Source: Methylobacterium sp. Leaf465 (GTDB lineage Bacteria > Pseudomonadota > Alphaproteobacteria > Rhizobiales > Beijerinckiaceae). From it: DNA of 64,000 nucleotides. Below the pieces are notes generated by a model. The model ran no database searches. It worked only from the letters and a program-made list of their open reading frames with translations, and was not told where the DNA came from. The translations under genes and the position numbers were made by a program. The stretch lies in the NCBI RefSeq assembly GCF_001424705.1, contig NZ_LMRA01000007.1:20707-84706 (forward strand). Direction: 5' to 3'. Every line of letters begins with the position of its first letter. The stretch's first letter is position 1. Shown piece after piece: positions 19,708-28,614 of the stretch.

Positions 19708-21751
19708 CGGCCAGCATCCGGCGGAAATGGCCGACGCCCTCGATGATGCCGCGGGCGTGCGAGGCCCGGGCCACGTAGGAGTGCTGCAGGGCGGCGTTGC
19801 TGGCGAGATCGTCGGAGTAGTTGGCCACGATGATCGCCTGCGCCTGGGCGCGCAGCATCTCGACGTCGTTGCCCGAATCGCCGGCCACGAACACGGCCCG
19901 CTCCGGCAGGCCGTAGAGGGCCCGGACATGGCCCACCGCCGTGCCCTTCGAGGCTGCCTCCGGCAGGACGTCGAGGTAGAGGCCGTGGCTGTGGATCACG
20001 TTCGCGGCGAGTCCCGCCCGCACGAGGGCCGCGCGGACCCTCTGGGCGGTCGCCGCATCCCCGAAATAGCTGAGCTTGTGCCCGCGCTGCTCCAGGGGCC
20101 CCTGGGGCACCAGACCGTCGAGATCGGAGAGCGCCGCGTGCACACCCGCCCGGTCCCAGCCCGCCGACACGGTGGCGCGCCAGGCGGCATCGGCCGTGTA
20201 GGTCACGCCGTTGGGGTCGAGGTGGTAGATTTCCGATCCCACCGAGGTGATCATCACCTGCGGGCGCGGGCTGGCCTGCTGCTCCAGGATCGCCATGGCG
20301 CTGTGGAACGAGCGGCCGGTGGCGACTCCGAAGGCCAGACCCGCCTGCCGGCTGCGCCAGCGCCGGAAGATGCCGAGGGCCGCCTCGCAGCCCACCAGCG
20401 TGTTGTCGATGTCGCAGACGAGGAGTTGCCGCGCATCCGCCAGCGGCGGGGTCGGGACGCACAGCGCCCGCAGCAGGTCGTGGTAGCGCGCGGCGTGCCG
20501 GTCCCAGTCATAGGCGGCGGCCGCGCGGGCGCCCCCCGCCACGCAGCGGGCATAGAGGGTGGGATCGTCCAGGATGCGCAGGCACGCCGCCGCGATGGCG
20601 TCGGGGGTGCGCGGATCGACGAGGAGCCCGTTGCCGCAGGTCTCCACGATGTCGTTGGGGCCGCCGCTGTCGGTGGCCACCAGCGGCAGGCCCGCGGCCG
20701 AGGCCTCCAGGAGGGTCAGGCCGAAGGGCTCGTTGAGGGCGGGATTGACGAAGAGGCCGCCCCGCGTGCGGGCATAGGCGTAGAGCGCCGGCACATCCTC
20801 CGGTCCGTGGGTCTTGGGGTAGGCCACCCGCCCGTAGAGGTCGTAGCGGTCGATCAGCACCAGGATCTCCCGCATGGTGCCGGCCATGTCGCCGTCGAGG
20901 GCGTCGATGTCCTCGCGGGTCCCGGCCATCAGGACGAGGTTGGCCCGCGCCTGCAGGGCGGGGCTCTCGCCGTAGGCCCGCACCAGGGCGCCGAGGTTCT
21001 TGCGCGCCACCGGGCGGGCGAGGGCCAGCAGCGCCGGCTTGCCCGGCTCGTGCAGGAAGCGGTCGATGGTGGCGTCCACGCGCGGCAGGGGTTCGGCCGC
21101 CGCGAACCGGGCCAGGTCGCTGCCCGGCGGCAGGACGCGGATGCGTCCCGGATCGTAGGCCGCATACCCGGCATACTGCACCTCCGCCTCGTCGCGGGAC
21201 GAGGCGACGACGAGACGCGCGCGCGCGAGTGCGCCCTCCTCGGCGGCGATGCGGCGCGCGAGATCAGGGCAGGCTTCGGCGCCGTGGCCGAGCATCGCGG
21301 CCTTGACCCGCCCGAGGGAATGGGCCGTGAACACGAAGGGGATGCCGAGGGCATCCTCGATGAGCGTCGCCACCGAGGCGGCATCGGCGTAGTGGGCGTG
21401 GATGAGGTCGGGCGGCTGAGGCTGCGCCGCGATCCAGTCCATGAGGTTGCGCGCGAAGCTGTCGACCTCCGCGTGCATCGCCTCCTTGGCGCGGTAATCC
21501 GGTGACGCGCTCGGGAGCCGCACGAGCGTGACCTTGTCGGAGATGCGCTCTTCGGGCACGGCGTAATCCGGGCCGAGCGCGCCGTGAAACAGGCGCGTCG
21601 CGATCACGATCCGCGCGATCCCGGCATCCTGGGACGAGGCAGCCACCAGATCGAGCAGGTAGCGGATGTGGCCACCCGTATCGGCGGTGAGCCCGAACAC
21701 GACCCCGCCGCCGCGCAGGCAGCCTTGCAGGGCGACATGCAAGACGAACAT
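19697..21751 (-). CDS. sucrose-phosphate synthase/phosphatase-like fusion (GT4 + HAD)
   Basis: This 684-residue protein has two parts. Residues 1 to ~435 form a GT4 sucrose-phosphate-synthase-like domain: HVALQGCLRGG, LTADTGGHIRYLLDL, HAHYADA, FTAHSLGR, and the EX7E site NEPFGLTLLEASAAGLP. From ~445 there is a HAD-superfamily phosphatase of the SPP type, with nucleophile motif DIDNTLVG (Asp447 and Asp449) and VAGDSGNDVEML near the end. Fused enzymes of this kind make sucrose 6-phosphate from UDP-glucose and fructose 6-phosphate and dephosphorylate it. Sucrose could be a compatible solute here. Its place at the head of a glycosyltransferase operon leaves a related glycosyl-phosphate product possible. 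The gene is divergent from the GT4 at 21827. Confidence 0.88.
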   Translation of the reverse strand: MFVLHVALQGCLRGGGVVFGLTADTGGHIRYLLDLVAASSQDAGIARIVIATRLFHGALGPDYAVPEERISDKVTLVRLPSASPDYRAKEAMHAEVDSFARNLMDWIAAQPQPPDLIHAHYADAASVATLIEDALGIPFVFTAHSLGRVKAAMLGHGAEACPDLARRIAAEEGALARARLVVASSRDEAEVQYAGYAAYDPGRIRVLPPGSDLARFAAAEPLPRVDATIDRFLHEPGKPALLALARPVARKNLGALVRAYGESPALQARANLVLMAGTREDIDALDGDMAGTMREILVLIDRYDLYGRVAYPKTHGPEDVPALYAYARTRGGLFVNPALNEPFGLTLLEASAAGLPLVATDSGGPNDIVETCGNGLLVDPRTPDAIAAACLRILDDPTLYARCVAGGARAAAAYDWDRHAARYHDLLRALCVPTPPLADARQLLVCDIDNTLVGCEAALGIFRRWRSRQAGLAFGVATGRSFHSAMAILEQQASPRPQVMITSVGSEIYHLDPNGVTYTADAAWRATVSAGWDRAGVHAALSDLDGLVPQGPLEQRGHKLSYFGDAATAQRVRAALVRAGLAANVIHSHGLYLDVLPEAASKGTAVGHVRALYGLPERAVFVAGDSGNDVEMLRAQAQAIIVANYSDDLASNAALQHSYVARASHARGIIEGVGHFRRMLADAG

Positions 21752-21826
21752 CAGGCCGCTTGCAACTCAAGCGTCTTCCGACAAACAGAATTCAGGCAAA
21801 GAAACGTTACCGGGGAGGTACATACC

Positions 21827-22867
21827 GTGATTCGTGTCGCCCAAATCGCCCCCAACATATTCCCCGTTCCCCCTGAGCACCACGGCGGTACGGAGAGGGT
21901 CATACATGACCTCAGCACGGCACTGGTTAACCTAGGTGTGGAGGTAACGCTCTTCGCGCCTTCGGACAGTGCGACAGACTTGCCGCGCATCGGCGACCAG
22001 CCGAGCCTCGCGGCCCTGGAGCGGCGCCACGGGCGGGTCGCGCCGGGGGTCCCGGCAGCCCTGGACGCCCTGCAGCTGGAAGCGCTGCGCTGCCGGCTGG
22101 ACCAGTTCGACATCGTGCATGGCCACGGGGAGTTCGCCCATGCGGCGCTCCTCGGCGCGCGCCGGCGCCACAGCCTCACGACGGTGCACTGGCGGGTGGA
22201 CGAACTCGACCGGGCGCTGTTCTTCGCGGGCTTCCCCGACCTGCCGGTGGCGGCGATCTCGGCGGCGCAGGCGGCCGGCATCCCGCCGGCGAACCGGGCC
22301 GGGATCGTGCATCACGGCCTCGCGCGGGACCGCTACGCCCTGAGCCCGCAGCCCGGCCCGCACGTCGCCTTCGTGGGCCGGATGACCGACCAGAAGCGGC
22401 CGGACACCGCGATCCGGGTCGCGCGCGCCGCCGGCCTGCCGATCCGCCTCGGCGGCACGATCGATGTCGGCAATCCCGATTATTTCGAGCACCGGGTGCG
22501 CCCGCTCCTGGGGGCGGACGCCGTCTATCTCGGCCCCGTGGACGATGCCCGCAAGGCCGACCTCCTGGGAAGCGCGCGGGCGCTCCTCTTCCCCATCGAC
22601 TGGCCGGAGCCCTTCGGCCTGGTGATGATCGAGGCGATGGCCTGCGGCACGCCCGTGGTGGCCTGGAACCGCGGCTCCGTGCCGGAGATCGTCGAGGAGG
22701 GCGTGACCGGCTTCATCGTCGCCTCCGAGGCCGACGCGGTGGCGGCCCTGGCACGGATCGATCAGCTCGACCGGGCCCTGATCCGCCGGCGCTTCGAGGC
22801 GCGCTTCACCGCCGCGCGCATGGCGGCCGACTACCTCGCCCTCTACCAGCGCCTGCTGGCCGCCTGA
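21827..22867 (+). CDS. glycosyltransferase family 4
   Basis: This 346-residue GT4 enzyme begins IRVAQIAPNIFPVPPEHHGGTERV, with the typical loop for acceptor binding. The donor-domain motif is WPEPFGLVMIEAMACGTPVVAW (EX7E). GTG at 21827 is the start, with a GGGGAGG site 8 bases upstream; the frame continues upstream without similarity. The 75-bp gap to the divergent sucrose-phosphate-synthase-like gene should carry both promoters. The downstream GT4 overlaps by one base (TGATG). Confidence 0.9.
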   Translation: MIRVAQIAPNIFPVPPEHHGGTERVIHDLSTALVNLGVEVTLFAPSDSATDLPRIGDQPSLAALERRHGRVAPGVPAALDALQLEALRCRLDQFDIVHGHGEFAHAALLGARRRHSLTTVHWRVDELDRALFFAGFPDLPVAAISAAQAAGIPPANRAGIVHHGLARDRYALSPQPGPHVAFVGRMTDQKRPDTAIRVARAAGLPIRLGGTIDVGNPDYFEHRVRPLLGADAVYLGPVDDARKADLLGSARALLFPIDWPEPFGLVMIEAMACGTPVVAWNRGSVPEIVEEGVTGFIVASEADAVAALARIDQLDRALIRRRFEARFTAARMAADYLALYQRLLAA

Positions 22868-24084
22868 TGCGCGTCGCCCTCCTCGCCTGGGACTACCCGC
22901 CGGCCCCGAGCGGCCTCTCGACGGCGGCCCGCGAGATCGCCGAGAGCCTCGCCGAGGGCGGCGCCGACGTCACGGTCTTCAGCCTCGACCGGACGGGGCG
23001 CGAGCGCCGCGGCGGCGTCACGGTGGCGGGCTTCGCCCTGCCGCCCGGCGGCGGGCTCGCGCGCCTGCGCCGCTGGGGGACGGCGGGGCACCTCGCCGCG
23101 CCGCTCGCCTTCCGGCGCGCCGTCCTGGCGGCCCATGCCCGCCAGCCCTTCGACGTTGCGGAAGCCACGAACTGGTACGCCCCCGGCGCCCTGCTGGCCG
23201 GGCGCCGGGATCTCCCGCTGGTCACGCGCAGCTCGACGCCCGCGGCCTTCACCCGGGACACCCCCGAAACCCTGCGCGACCGCCTCGACGGGTGGGCCGC
23301 CGACGCCCTGGAGCGCGCCCAGGCCCGGGGCAGCGCCGGGCTCATCGCCAACACCGCCGCGCACGGGGCGGTGATCGCCCGGGCCTACGGCCTGTCCGGC
23401 CGGCAGCCGGAGGCGGTGATCGGCCTCAGCCTTCCGCCGGAGATCACGGCGGCGGCCCGCGGCGCCGCCTACCCGGACGCGGCCGGGCCGGTGCGCCTGC
23501 TCTTCGTGGGCCGGGCGGAGGCGCGCAAGGGCTTCGACGCGCTCCTCGGCGCGGTCGCGATCCTGGCCGACGCGGCGGAGCGGGGCGCCGGTCCCGCCTT
23601 CCGCCTGGACCTGATCGGCGTGCCCCCGGAGGACCTGCCGGGGGACCTGCCCGAGGCGGCCCGCGCCCGCATCCACGCCCGCGGCCGGGTGCCGGCCGAG
23701 GCCCTGGCGCAGGCCTACGGGTCGTCCCACGCGGTGCTCGCCCCCTCGCGCTACGAGAGCTTCGGGCTCGTCTACCAGGAGGCCCTCGCCTATGGCCGGC
23801 CGGTGGTGGCCTGCGCCGAGGACGCCAGCGCCCGCGCCTTCGTGGGGGCGCCGGATGCGGGGCCCCTGGCGCGGGAGGCCACCGGCGCGGCCCTGGCGGA
23901 GGCCCTGCGCCCGCTGCTGGCCGATCCGGCGCTGCGCGAAGCTTACCGGAGCCGGGCGCTGGCGGCGTCCGGCCGCTTCACCCGGGCGGTCCTGGGGCGC
24001 GAGACGCTCGCCCTCTACGCCCGGGCCATCGCGGCGGCCCGGACCCGTCCGAAGCGGCGCGCGTCCGCGCCTCAGTCCCGGTAG
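22867..24084 (+). CDS. glycosyltransferase family 4
   Basis: This 405-residue GT4 enzyme has the N-terminus RVALLAWDYPPAPSGLSTAARE and donor-site region RYESFGLVYQEALAYGRPVVA, the EX7E motif. Its ATG overlaps the TGA of the previous GT4, so the two are a coupled pair. The C-terminus is basic and overlaps the convergent GT2 gene by 13 bp at the stops. Substrates are unknown. Confidence 0.9.
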   Translation: MRVALLAWDYPPAPSGLSTAAREIAESLAEGGADVTVFSLDRTGRERRGGVTVAGFALPPGGGLARLRRWGTAGHLAAPLAFRRAVLAAHARQPFDVAEATNWYAPGALLAGRRDLPLVTRSSTPAAFTRDTPETLRDRLDGWAADALERAQARGSAGLIANTAAHGAVIARAYGLSGRQPEAVIGLSLPPEITAAARGAAYPDAAGPVRLLFVGRAEARKGFDALLGAVAILADAAERGAGPAFRLDLIGVPPEDLPGDLPEAARARIHARGRVPAEALAQAYGSSHAVLAPSRYESFGLVYQEALAYGRPVVACAEDASARAFVGAPDAGPLAREATGAALAEALRPLLADPALREAYRSRALAASGRFTRAVLGRETLALYARAIAAARTRPKRRASAPQSR

Positions 24085-25082
24085 GGGCGCAGCAAAGCGG
24101 CCTCTTCCTCGGGTCGCCCGTGCCCGGGCGCGAGGCGCTCGTAGTGCCGGGAGCGCGCCAGGACGTGGGCCCGGTCGAGATGGTGCTCGATCGCCCCGTG
24201 CAGGGCGATGAGGCTGCGCGGCCAGCCGCCGTCGAGCATCGGCCGCTCGTGCACGCGGCCGGCATAGCGCACGGACCGGCGGTTCAGGCGGTACTGGACG
24301 TCCGGGTAGACGTCCGAGCGGATGCCGTCGACGTGGTTCCGGCGCGCCAATCCGATCGAGACGACGTCCCCCGCTTCCGCCAGGGCCGCCAGGGACGGCA
24401 GCCGCCGGCCGGCGTCCACGGCCAGGGTCTCGTCGGCGTCGAGCTGCAGCATCCAGGGATGGCGGGCGAGGTCCTGGAGGGCGTTGCGCTGGGCGGCGAA
24501 GTCCTGTCCCAGATCCCGCTCGCGATCCTGCCCCAGGGGCCGGGCCCCCACCCGCAGGGTCCCGCGCGGAAAGCCGGCGGCCGGCACCGCAGCGGCCGGT
24601 CGTGTCTCGGCATCGAGGAGGATCACGACGTCGTCGGTCCAGGCCGCATGGACCGCGAGCCCCGCCAGGACCGCCTCCAGCGCGGCGGGGCGGCAGAGCA
24701 GGCCGAGGGAGACGGGCCGCCCCGCCGCCCCGTCGAGCGCGTAGAGTTCCCCGCGCGCGGCATGCCGGTCGTGGGGTCGGCGCAGGGCCGTATGCCCGGC
24801 GGCGTCGCAGGGCCGGACGCCGAGGGCGTGGCCGGTGGCGGCGCTGCGCAGGGTGTAGAGGTCGAGGCCGTAGGGCGCGTCCGGGTCGGGGTCGAAGACC
24901 GGGCCGGCGAGCTGTTCGGCCAGGTGCGCCCGGCAGGCCGCCGGATCGGCCCCCGCCTCCAGCAGGAGGCCGCAGGCGCCGCAGGCGATCGGGAACGCCC
25001 TGACCCGCCCGTTCGGATAGGCGAGGTGACGGCGGCTCGGCCCGAGCATGTCGGCCGCGCAGACGAAGCATCGGCGGATCAT
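24072..25082 (-). CDS. glycosyltransferase family 2 with N-terminal Cys-rich ribbon
   Basis: This protein is 336 residues long. The first ~45 residues contain CFVCAADM and CGACGLLLE, two CxxC pairs that could bind zinc. The central region has VVILLDAETR and, after a short gap, HPWMLQLDADETLAV, the DxD metal site of GT-A enzymes. RNHVDGIRSDVYPDVQYRLNRRSVRYAGRVHERP follows, as in GT2 enzymes of the WaaE/lgtF kind. The combination of a zinc-ribbon-like segment with a GT2 is unusual. It converges on the GT4 pair; the next gene on the other side is divergent. Confidence 0.8.
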   Translation of the reverse strand: MIRRCFVCAADMLGPSRRHLAYPNGRVRAFPIACGACGLLLEAGADPAACRAHLAEQLAGPVFDPDPDAPYGLDLYTLRSAATGHALGVRPCDAAGHTALRRPHDRHAARGELYALDGAAGRPVSLGLLCRPAALEAVLAGLAVHAAWTDDVVILLDAETRPAAAVPAAGFPRGTLRVGARPLGQDRERDLGQDFAAQRNALQDLARHPWMLQLDADETLAVDAGRRLPSLAALAEAGDVVSIGLARRNHVDGIRSDVYPDVQYRLNRRSVRYAGRVHERPMLDGGWPRSLIALHGAIEHHLDRAHVLARSRHYERLAPGHGRPEEEAALLRPYRD

Positions 25083-25229
25083 CGGTCCCGGCCCTCGTTT
25101 CCCCTCGCCGCAGAAATCCCCCCGGCATCGCAAGGATCCGAACGGACCTTGCCGCGCCGGGCCGGCGCCATACCTCTGCTGCTCCGCGAACCCCTGCCGC
25201 AGTTGGACATCGAGGTCGACTCCCCGCGT

Positions 25230-25880
25230 ATGCTCGACCTGTTCCCCTCCGCATCGGGACCCCTCGCCCTCGTCGGCAACGCCCCGGGGCTCGATGCCGC
25301 CGCCGCGATCGACGCGGCATCCTCGATCGTGCGCTTCAACAACGCGCCGGGCTTCGGCGGCCGCGCCGGCGCGCGGGTCACCCATCTCGCCCTGGTCAAT
25401 CGGGGCGGGCAGATGCGCGAATGGCTCGCCGACCCCCGCTTCCTCGAGCGCCCGGTGGTCCGGTGCGCGCAGGCCTTCATCCTGCCGTTCCCGATGCTGC
25501 CGGCCGAGCAGAACCGGCCCGAACCAGTGTGCTGGACCCGCGAGGCGATGGATTTGCTGGCCCCCCTCGGCAAGCCCGTCCACATCCTGCCCGAGGACCT
25601 GCACCGGGCGGCGCGGCTCCGTCTCGCCGCCGTCATGGCCGACACCGGCACGGACGAACCCGGCACGGATGAATCCGGCCCGAGCGGGCGGCCGAACCCG
25701 AGCACCGGCTTCCTCGTGACGCTGGCCTTCCTCCTCGGCCGTCCCCTCCGGTGCGGCCCGGTCGAGGCGCACGGCTTCGGCTTCGACGGCTGGCCCGGGC
25801 ATCCCTGGGCGGCGGAGCGGGCCTGGTTCCGGCAGGCCGAGGCGGCCGGGCAGCTCCGCCTCCATCCGTGCCGCCCGTGA
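25230..25880 (+). CDS. GT29 sialyltransferase-like protein (labelled urease operon accessory protein in some genomes)
   Basis: This protein of about 216 residues has the bacterial GT29-like signatures LALVGNAPGLDAA (sialylmotif-L-like VGN) and SSIVRFNNAPGFGGRAG (RFNN), with STGFLVTLAFLLG and GFGFDGWPGHPWAAERAW nearer the C-terminus. Proteins like this, without proven activity, occur in rhizobial and Methylobacterium genomes and are sometimes named after neighbouring urease genes; no urease is present here. Acceptors are unknown. The start is uncertain: ATG 25230 is used, and TTG 25203 is an alternative. DTGTDEPGTDESGPSG is encoded by a short 15-bp duplication. Confidence 0.65.
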   Translation: MLDLFPSASGPLALVGNAPGLDAAAAIDAASSIVRFNNAPGFGGRAGARVTHLALVNRGGQMREWLADPRFLERPVVRCAQAFILPFPMLPAEQNRPEPVCWTREAMDLLAPLGKPVHILPEDLHRAARLRLAAVMADTGTDEPGTDESGPSGRPNPSTGFLVTLAFLLGRPLRCGPVEAHGFGFDGWPGHPWAAERAWFRQAEAAGQLRLHPCRP

Positions 25881-25908
25881 CCCTTTCGACCGGAATCAGG
25901 CCCCGCCA

Positions 25909-26598
25909 ATGACGACTCTCATCACCGTCCTGAAGAGCGGCGGGCGCTACGACGCGGCCTGGGTCGAGCGCCTCGCCCGGGGCGTGCGCCGCCACGCTCC
26001 GGCCTTCGATCGGATGCTCTGCCTCACGGACCTTCCCCTCGCGGTGGCGGGCGTCGAGCGCGTGCCGCTCCGGCACGGCTGGCCGGCCTGGTGGTCGAAG
26101 ATGGAGGCCTTCCGCCCCGGGCTCACGCGCGGACCGACGCTGCTCTGCGACCTCGACACCGTCCTGACCGGGCCGGCGGACGCCCTGGCCGAGCCGGGCC
26201 TCGCCGCCATGGAGGATTACTTCCACAAGGGCCGCCTCTCCAGCGCCCTGCTGCGCTGGCAGGGCGGCGAACTGGATGCCCTCTACGCCGCCTTCGCGGC
26301 CGAGCCGGAGCGCTGGATGGCGCCCGGCTCCTGCGGGCCCGTGCCGAACGCCGTGCACGGGGACCAGGTCGTCATCGACCACCTGCTGCGCCGGGAGGGC
26401 CTGGCTCCGGATGTCCTCCAGCACCGCTATCCCGCCCTGCTCGATTTCTACGACCCCCGGCGGGCCGAGCATGGCCCGGTGGTCGTCTTCATCGGCGCGT
26501 CGAAGCCCGACACCGCCACCGGTCCGGTCCGGACGGCGTGGGACGGGGCGTGGCCGCAGAGGGACGACGATGGCGCGCAGGGACGCGACCGCCGCTGA
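25909..26598 (+). CDS. GT8-like nucleotide-sugar transferase
   Basis: This 229-residue protein has GT-A-like features: N-terminal TLITVLKSGGRYDAAWVERLARG, a central LLCDLDTVLTGP with a DxD motif (about residues 81-86), and HGDQVVIDHLL near residue 155, similar to the DQ motif of GT8 and related families. The C-terminus (after VVVFIGASKP) holds a conserved phosphate-contacting lysine. It is 28 bp downstream of the GT29-like gene and is probably in the same transcript. A hairpin terminator follows. Confidence 0.7.
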   Translation: MTTLITVLKSGGRYDAAWVERLARGVRRHAPAFDRMLCLTDLPLAVAGVERVPLRHGWPAWWSKMEAFRPGLTRGPTLLCDLDTVLTGPADALAEPGLAAMEDYFHKGRLSSALLRWQGGELDALYAAFAAEPERWMAPGSCGPVPNAVHGDQVVIDHLLRREGLAPDVLQHRYPALLDFYDPRRAEHGPVVVFIGASKPDTATGPVRTAWDGAWPQRDDDGAQGRDRR

Positions 26599-26604
26599 CG
26601 GGGG

Positions 26605-26631
26605 GGCACCGCGCGTCCGCGCGACGGTGCC
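26605..26631. terminator. shared hairpin between convergent genes
   Basis: GGCACCG (26605-26611) pairs with CGGTGCC (26625-26631), and CGCG/CGCG extends the stem. There is no long T-run on either side. Its position between two convergent stops suggests a bidirectional terminator. Confidence 0.5.
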
Positions 26632-26684
26632 GGAACCGGGCCGGCCCCTGCGGCTTCCGCGTCGGCTTCGTCCGGGCCGCAGCC

Positions 26685-27578
26685 CTAGCCGACCACCAGG
26701 GTCAGGGTCCGGTCCGCGGGCCCGAGGTCGACCCGGCGGCCCCAGTCGAAGGCGAGGAAGTCCTGCTCGATCCCGTCGGCGAAGACCACGCCGCCCTCGT
26801 TCATCCGTGAGGTGACCGCCAGGGCGGCCCCGGCGAGCCGGCCCGCCCGAAGGGTCGTTCCGGTGGCCACGCTTGGAAACGGCTCGCGCACCCAGTAGCC
26901 CACCGCCGCTTCCTCCGCGCCGATCCCGACGGTGAGATGCGTCGCCTCGCCGATCGAGCGGGCCCAGCCGGTCAGGCCGGTGCCCGAGGCGACGATGAGG
27001 CCGCTCGACGACTGGTCCTCGGCGGTGCCGTCGACCGCGATGCGGTAGCGTGCGGATTGATGGCTGCGGTGGCCGACGAAGATCTCGTTCAGGGCCACGA
27101 GCCGCTGGCCGCCGTCGAGGGCGGCCTGCACCATGGTGCGCCGCTCCACCGGAGCCGCTCCCGCGGCGCTGGCCGGGAGCAGGGCGCGCAGGCCCGCCAC
27201 CGCGACCCGCGCGAGGGCGCCGTCGTAGAGGTCGGGGGCCGGATTGACGCCGATCACCGGCTGCGCGCGCAGGTACTTCGCCACGTTGGCGACGAGGCCG
27301 TCCGGGCCCACCGTGACGACGACGTCCTCGGGGGCGAACAGGAAGCGGTCGAGGTCGACGCGCCGGGCCAGCGCCTGCCGCCAGTCCCCCGGCACCGCGG
27401 CCCGCGCCTGGCCGAGCACGGCGTGGAAGCGGGCGTGCCGGTCCTCGACCTCCGCGAGGCTCTGGCCGCGGCTCTCCAGGAAGAACCGGGCCTGGCCGCG
27501 GGTGGCGTGCCGGGCGAGCAGGGCCTCGTAATCGGTCTCGCGGACGACGAACACGGCGCGCGGGGTGATGACCGCCAT
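26685..27578 (-). CDS. NAD-kinase/diacylglycerol-kinase-superfamily protein with altered GGDG motif
   Basis: This 297-residue protein has the NAD-kinase layout: a nucleotide-binding loop (VVVTVGPDGLVANVAKYL), then PVIGVNPAPDLYDG, a conserved NE (ALNEIFVGHRSH), and VASGTGLTGWARS, equivalent to the TPTGSTAY block. The catalytic GGDG reads GPDG (residues 91-94), a departure from canonical NAD kinases. It may phosphorylate NAD, a related nucleotide or a lipid, or only bind. A GAAGGA ribosome-binding site precedes ATG 27578. It is the third gene behind nrtR and the SPFH gene, 10 bp downstream of the latter, which supports a role in NAD metabolism. Confidence 0.75.
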   Translation of the reverse strand: MAVITPRAVFVVRETDYEALLARHATRGQARFFLESRGQSLAEVEDRHARFHAVLGQARAAVPGDWRQALARRVDLDRFLFAPEDVVVTVGPDGLVANVAKYLRAQPVIGVNPAPDLYDGALARVAVAGLRALLPASAAGAAPVERRTMVQAALDGGQRLVALNEIFVGHRSHQSARYRIAVDGTAEDQSSSGLIVASGTGLTGWARSIGEATHLTVGIGAEEAAVGYWVREPFPSVATGTTLRAGRLAGAALAVTSRMNEGGVVFADGIEQDFLAFDWGRRVDLGPADRTLTLVVG

Positions 27579-27588
27579 GGCCCGTCCT

Positions 27589-28584
27589 TCAGCGCAGCGG
27601 GCCGGGGGGAGCGACCGGCGGGGCCGCCCCGCGGAACGCGCCGAGGGCACTCGCCAGCAGGTCCGGCGTGACGTTGACGTGCTCGATGGTCTCGAGCTTG
27701 CCCGCGAGCTCGCGGGCGGCGAGACCCAGGAGCACGGCCGGCGGAAGGTCGCGGTAGATGGCGGCGCGGCGCTGCTCGGCCTCGGCCTGGGCGCCCTCCA
27801 CGAGGCGGATGCGCTCGGCCTCCGCCGCCGCCTCCAGCCCGCTTGCCGCGGCGAGGCCCACCGCGCGGTCGCGGGCGTTCTCCGCCTCCCGCGCGATGAG
27901 CAGCGCCTCCTGGCGGGCCAGCTCCGTCCGCGTCTCCAGCTCGTTCTCCGCGATGGCCCGCTCCTTCTCCACCGCCAGGGCGCGCCGGGCGAAGGTCGCC
28001 GCATCCGCCTTCTGCTGCAGGGCCTCGAAGGTGGGCGTCTGCAGGGCGCGCTCCAGCTCGCTCGACGGCGCGAGGTTGGTGAGTCGCACCGAGACCACCG
28101 CGAGGCCGATCTCCGCCAGGGCCGGGGCCGCCCCCAGCGCGGCGTCGAGGCTCAGGCGCAGGGGCTCGGGCCCGGCATCGAGGAGCGCGCCCACCGGGCT
28201 GGCGCCGATTACCTCCAGGACGGCCTGGCCGGCGATGCCGCCGAGACGCGCCTCGATCCGCTCGATCGGTTCGCCCTGCGGCCGGCCGGTGCGAAGCCCG
28301 AGCGAGAAGTCGACGCGGCTGGCCAGCAGCTCCGGGTCGACGACGCGCCAGCCGATCGTCCCCTGCACCACCACGGTCTGGAAGTCCCGGCTGCGGCCGC
28401 GCACGAACAGGGTCATCTCCCGGTCGTCCATCGGCACCTCGCTGATGCTCGCGGTTTCCGGCCGGAACCAGAAGACGAGGCCCCGTCCGCTTTGCCGGAT
28501 GCGACCGTTGCGGTAGCGGATGACGTGGCTGCTCGCCTCGCTCCTGAGCTGGGCGAGCGGACCGAGGTTGCGGATCGTAGCCAT
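27589..28584 (-). CDS. SPFH/Band 7 domain protein
   Basis: This 331-residue protein has an SPFH (stomatin/prohibitin/flotillin) domain over roughly residues 20-200 and a long Ala/Glu/Arg-rich coiled coil from ~200 to 280, as in flotillins. There is no obvious transmembrane helix at the N-terminus; association with membrane may be peripheral. It probably forms oligomeric scaffolds. It is sandwiched between an NrtR-type regulator (30 bp upstream) and an NAD-kinase-like gene (10 bp downstream), an arrangement suggesting a common function around NAD or membrane nucleotides (inference). Confidence 0.8.
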   Translation of the reverse strand: MATIRNLGPLAQLRSEASSHVIRYRNGRIRQSGRGLVFWFRPETASISEVPMDDREMTLFVRGRSRDFQTVVVQGTIGWRVVDPELLASRVDFSLGLRTGRPQGEPIERIEARLGGIAGQAVLEVIGASPVGALLDAGPEPLRLSLDAALGAAPALAEIGLAVVSVRLTNLAPSSELERALQTPTFEALQQKADAATFARRALAVEKERAIAENELETRTELARQEALLIAREAENARDRAVGLAAASGLEAAAEAERIRLVEGAQAEAEQRRAAIYRDLPPAVLLGLAARELAGKLETIEHVNVTPDLLASALGAFRGAAPPVAPPGPLR

Positions 28585-28614
28585 GGGACCCTCCTGTTGG
28601 GGGCGCGCTGGGAT

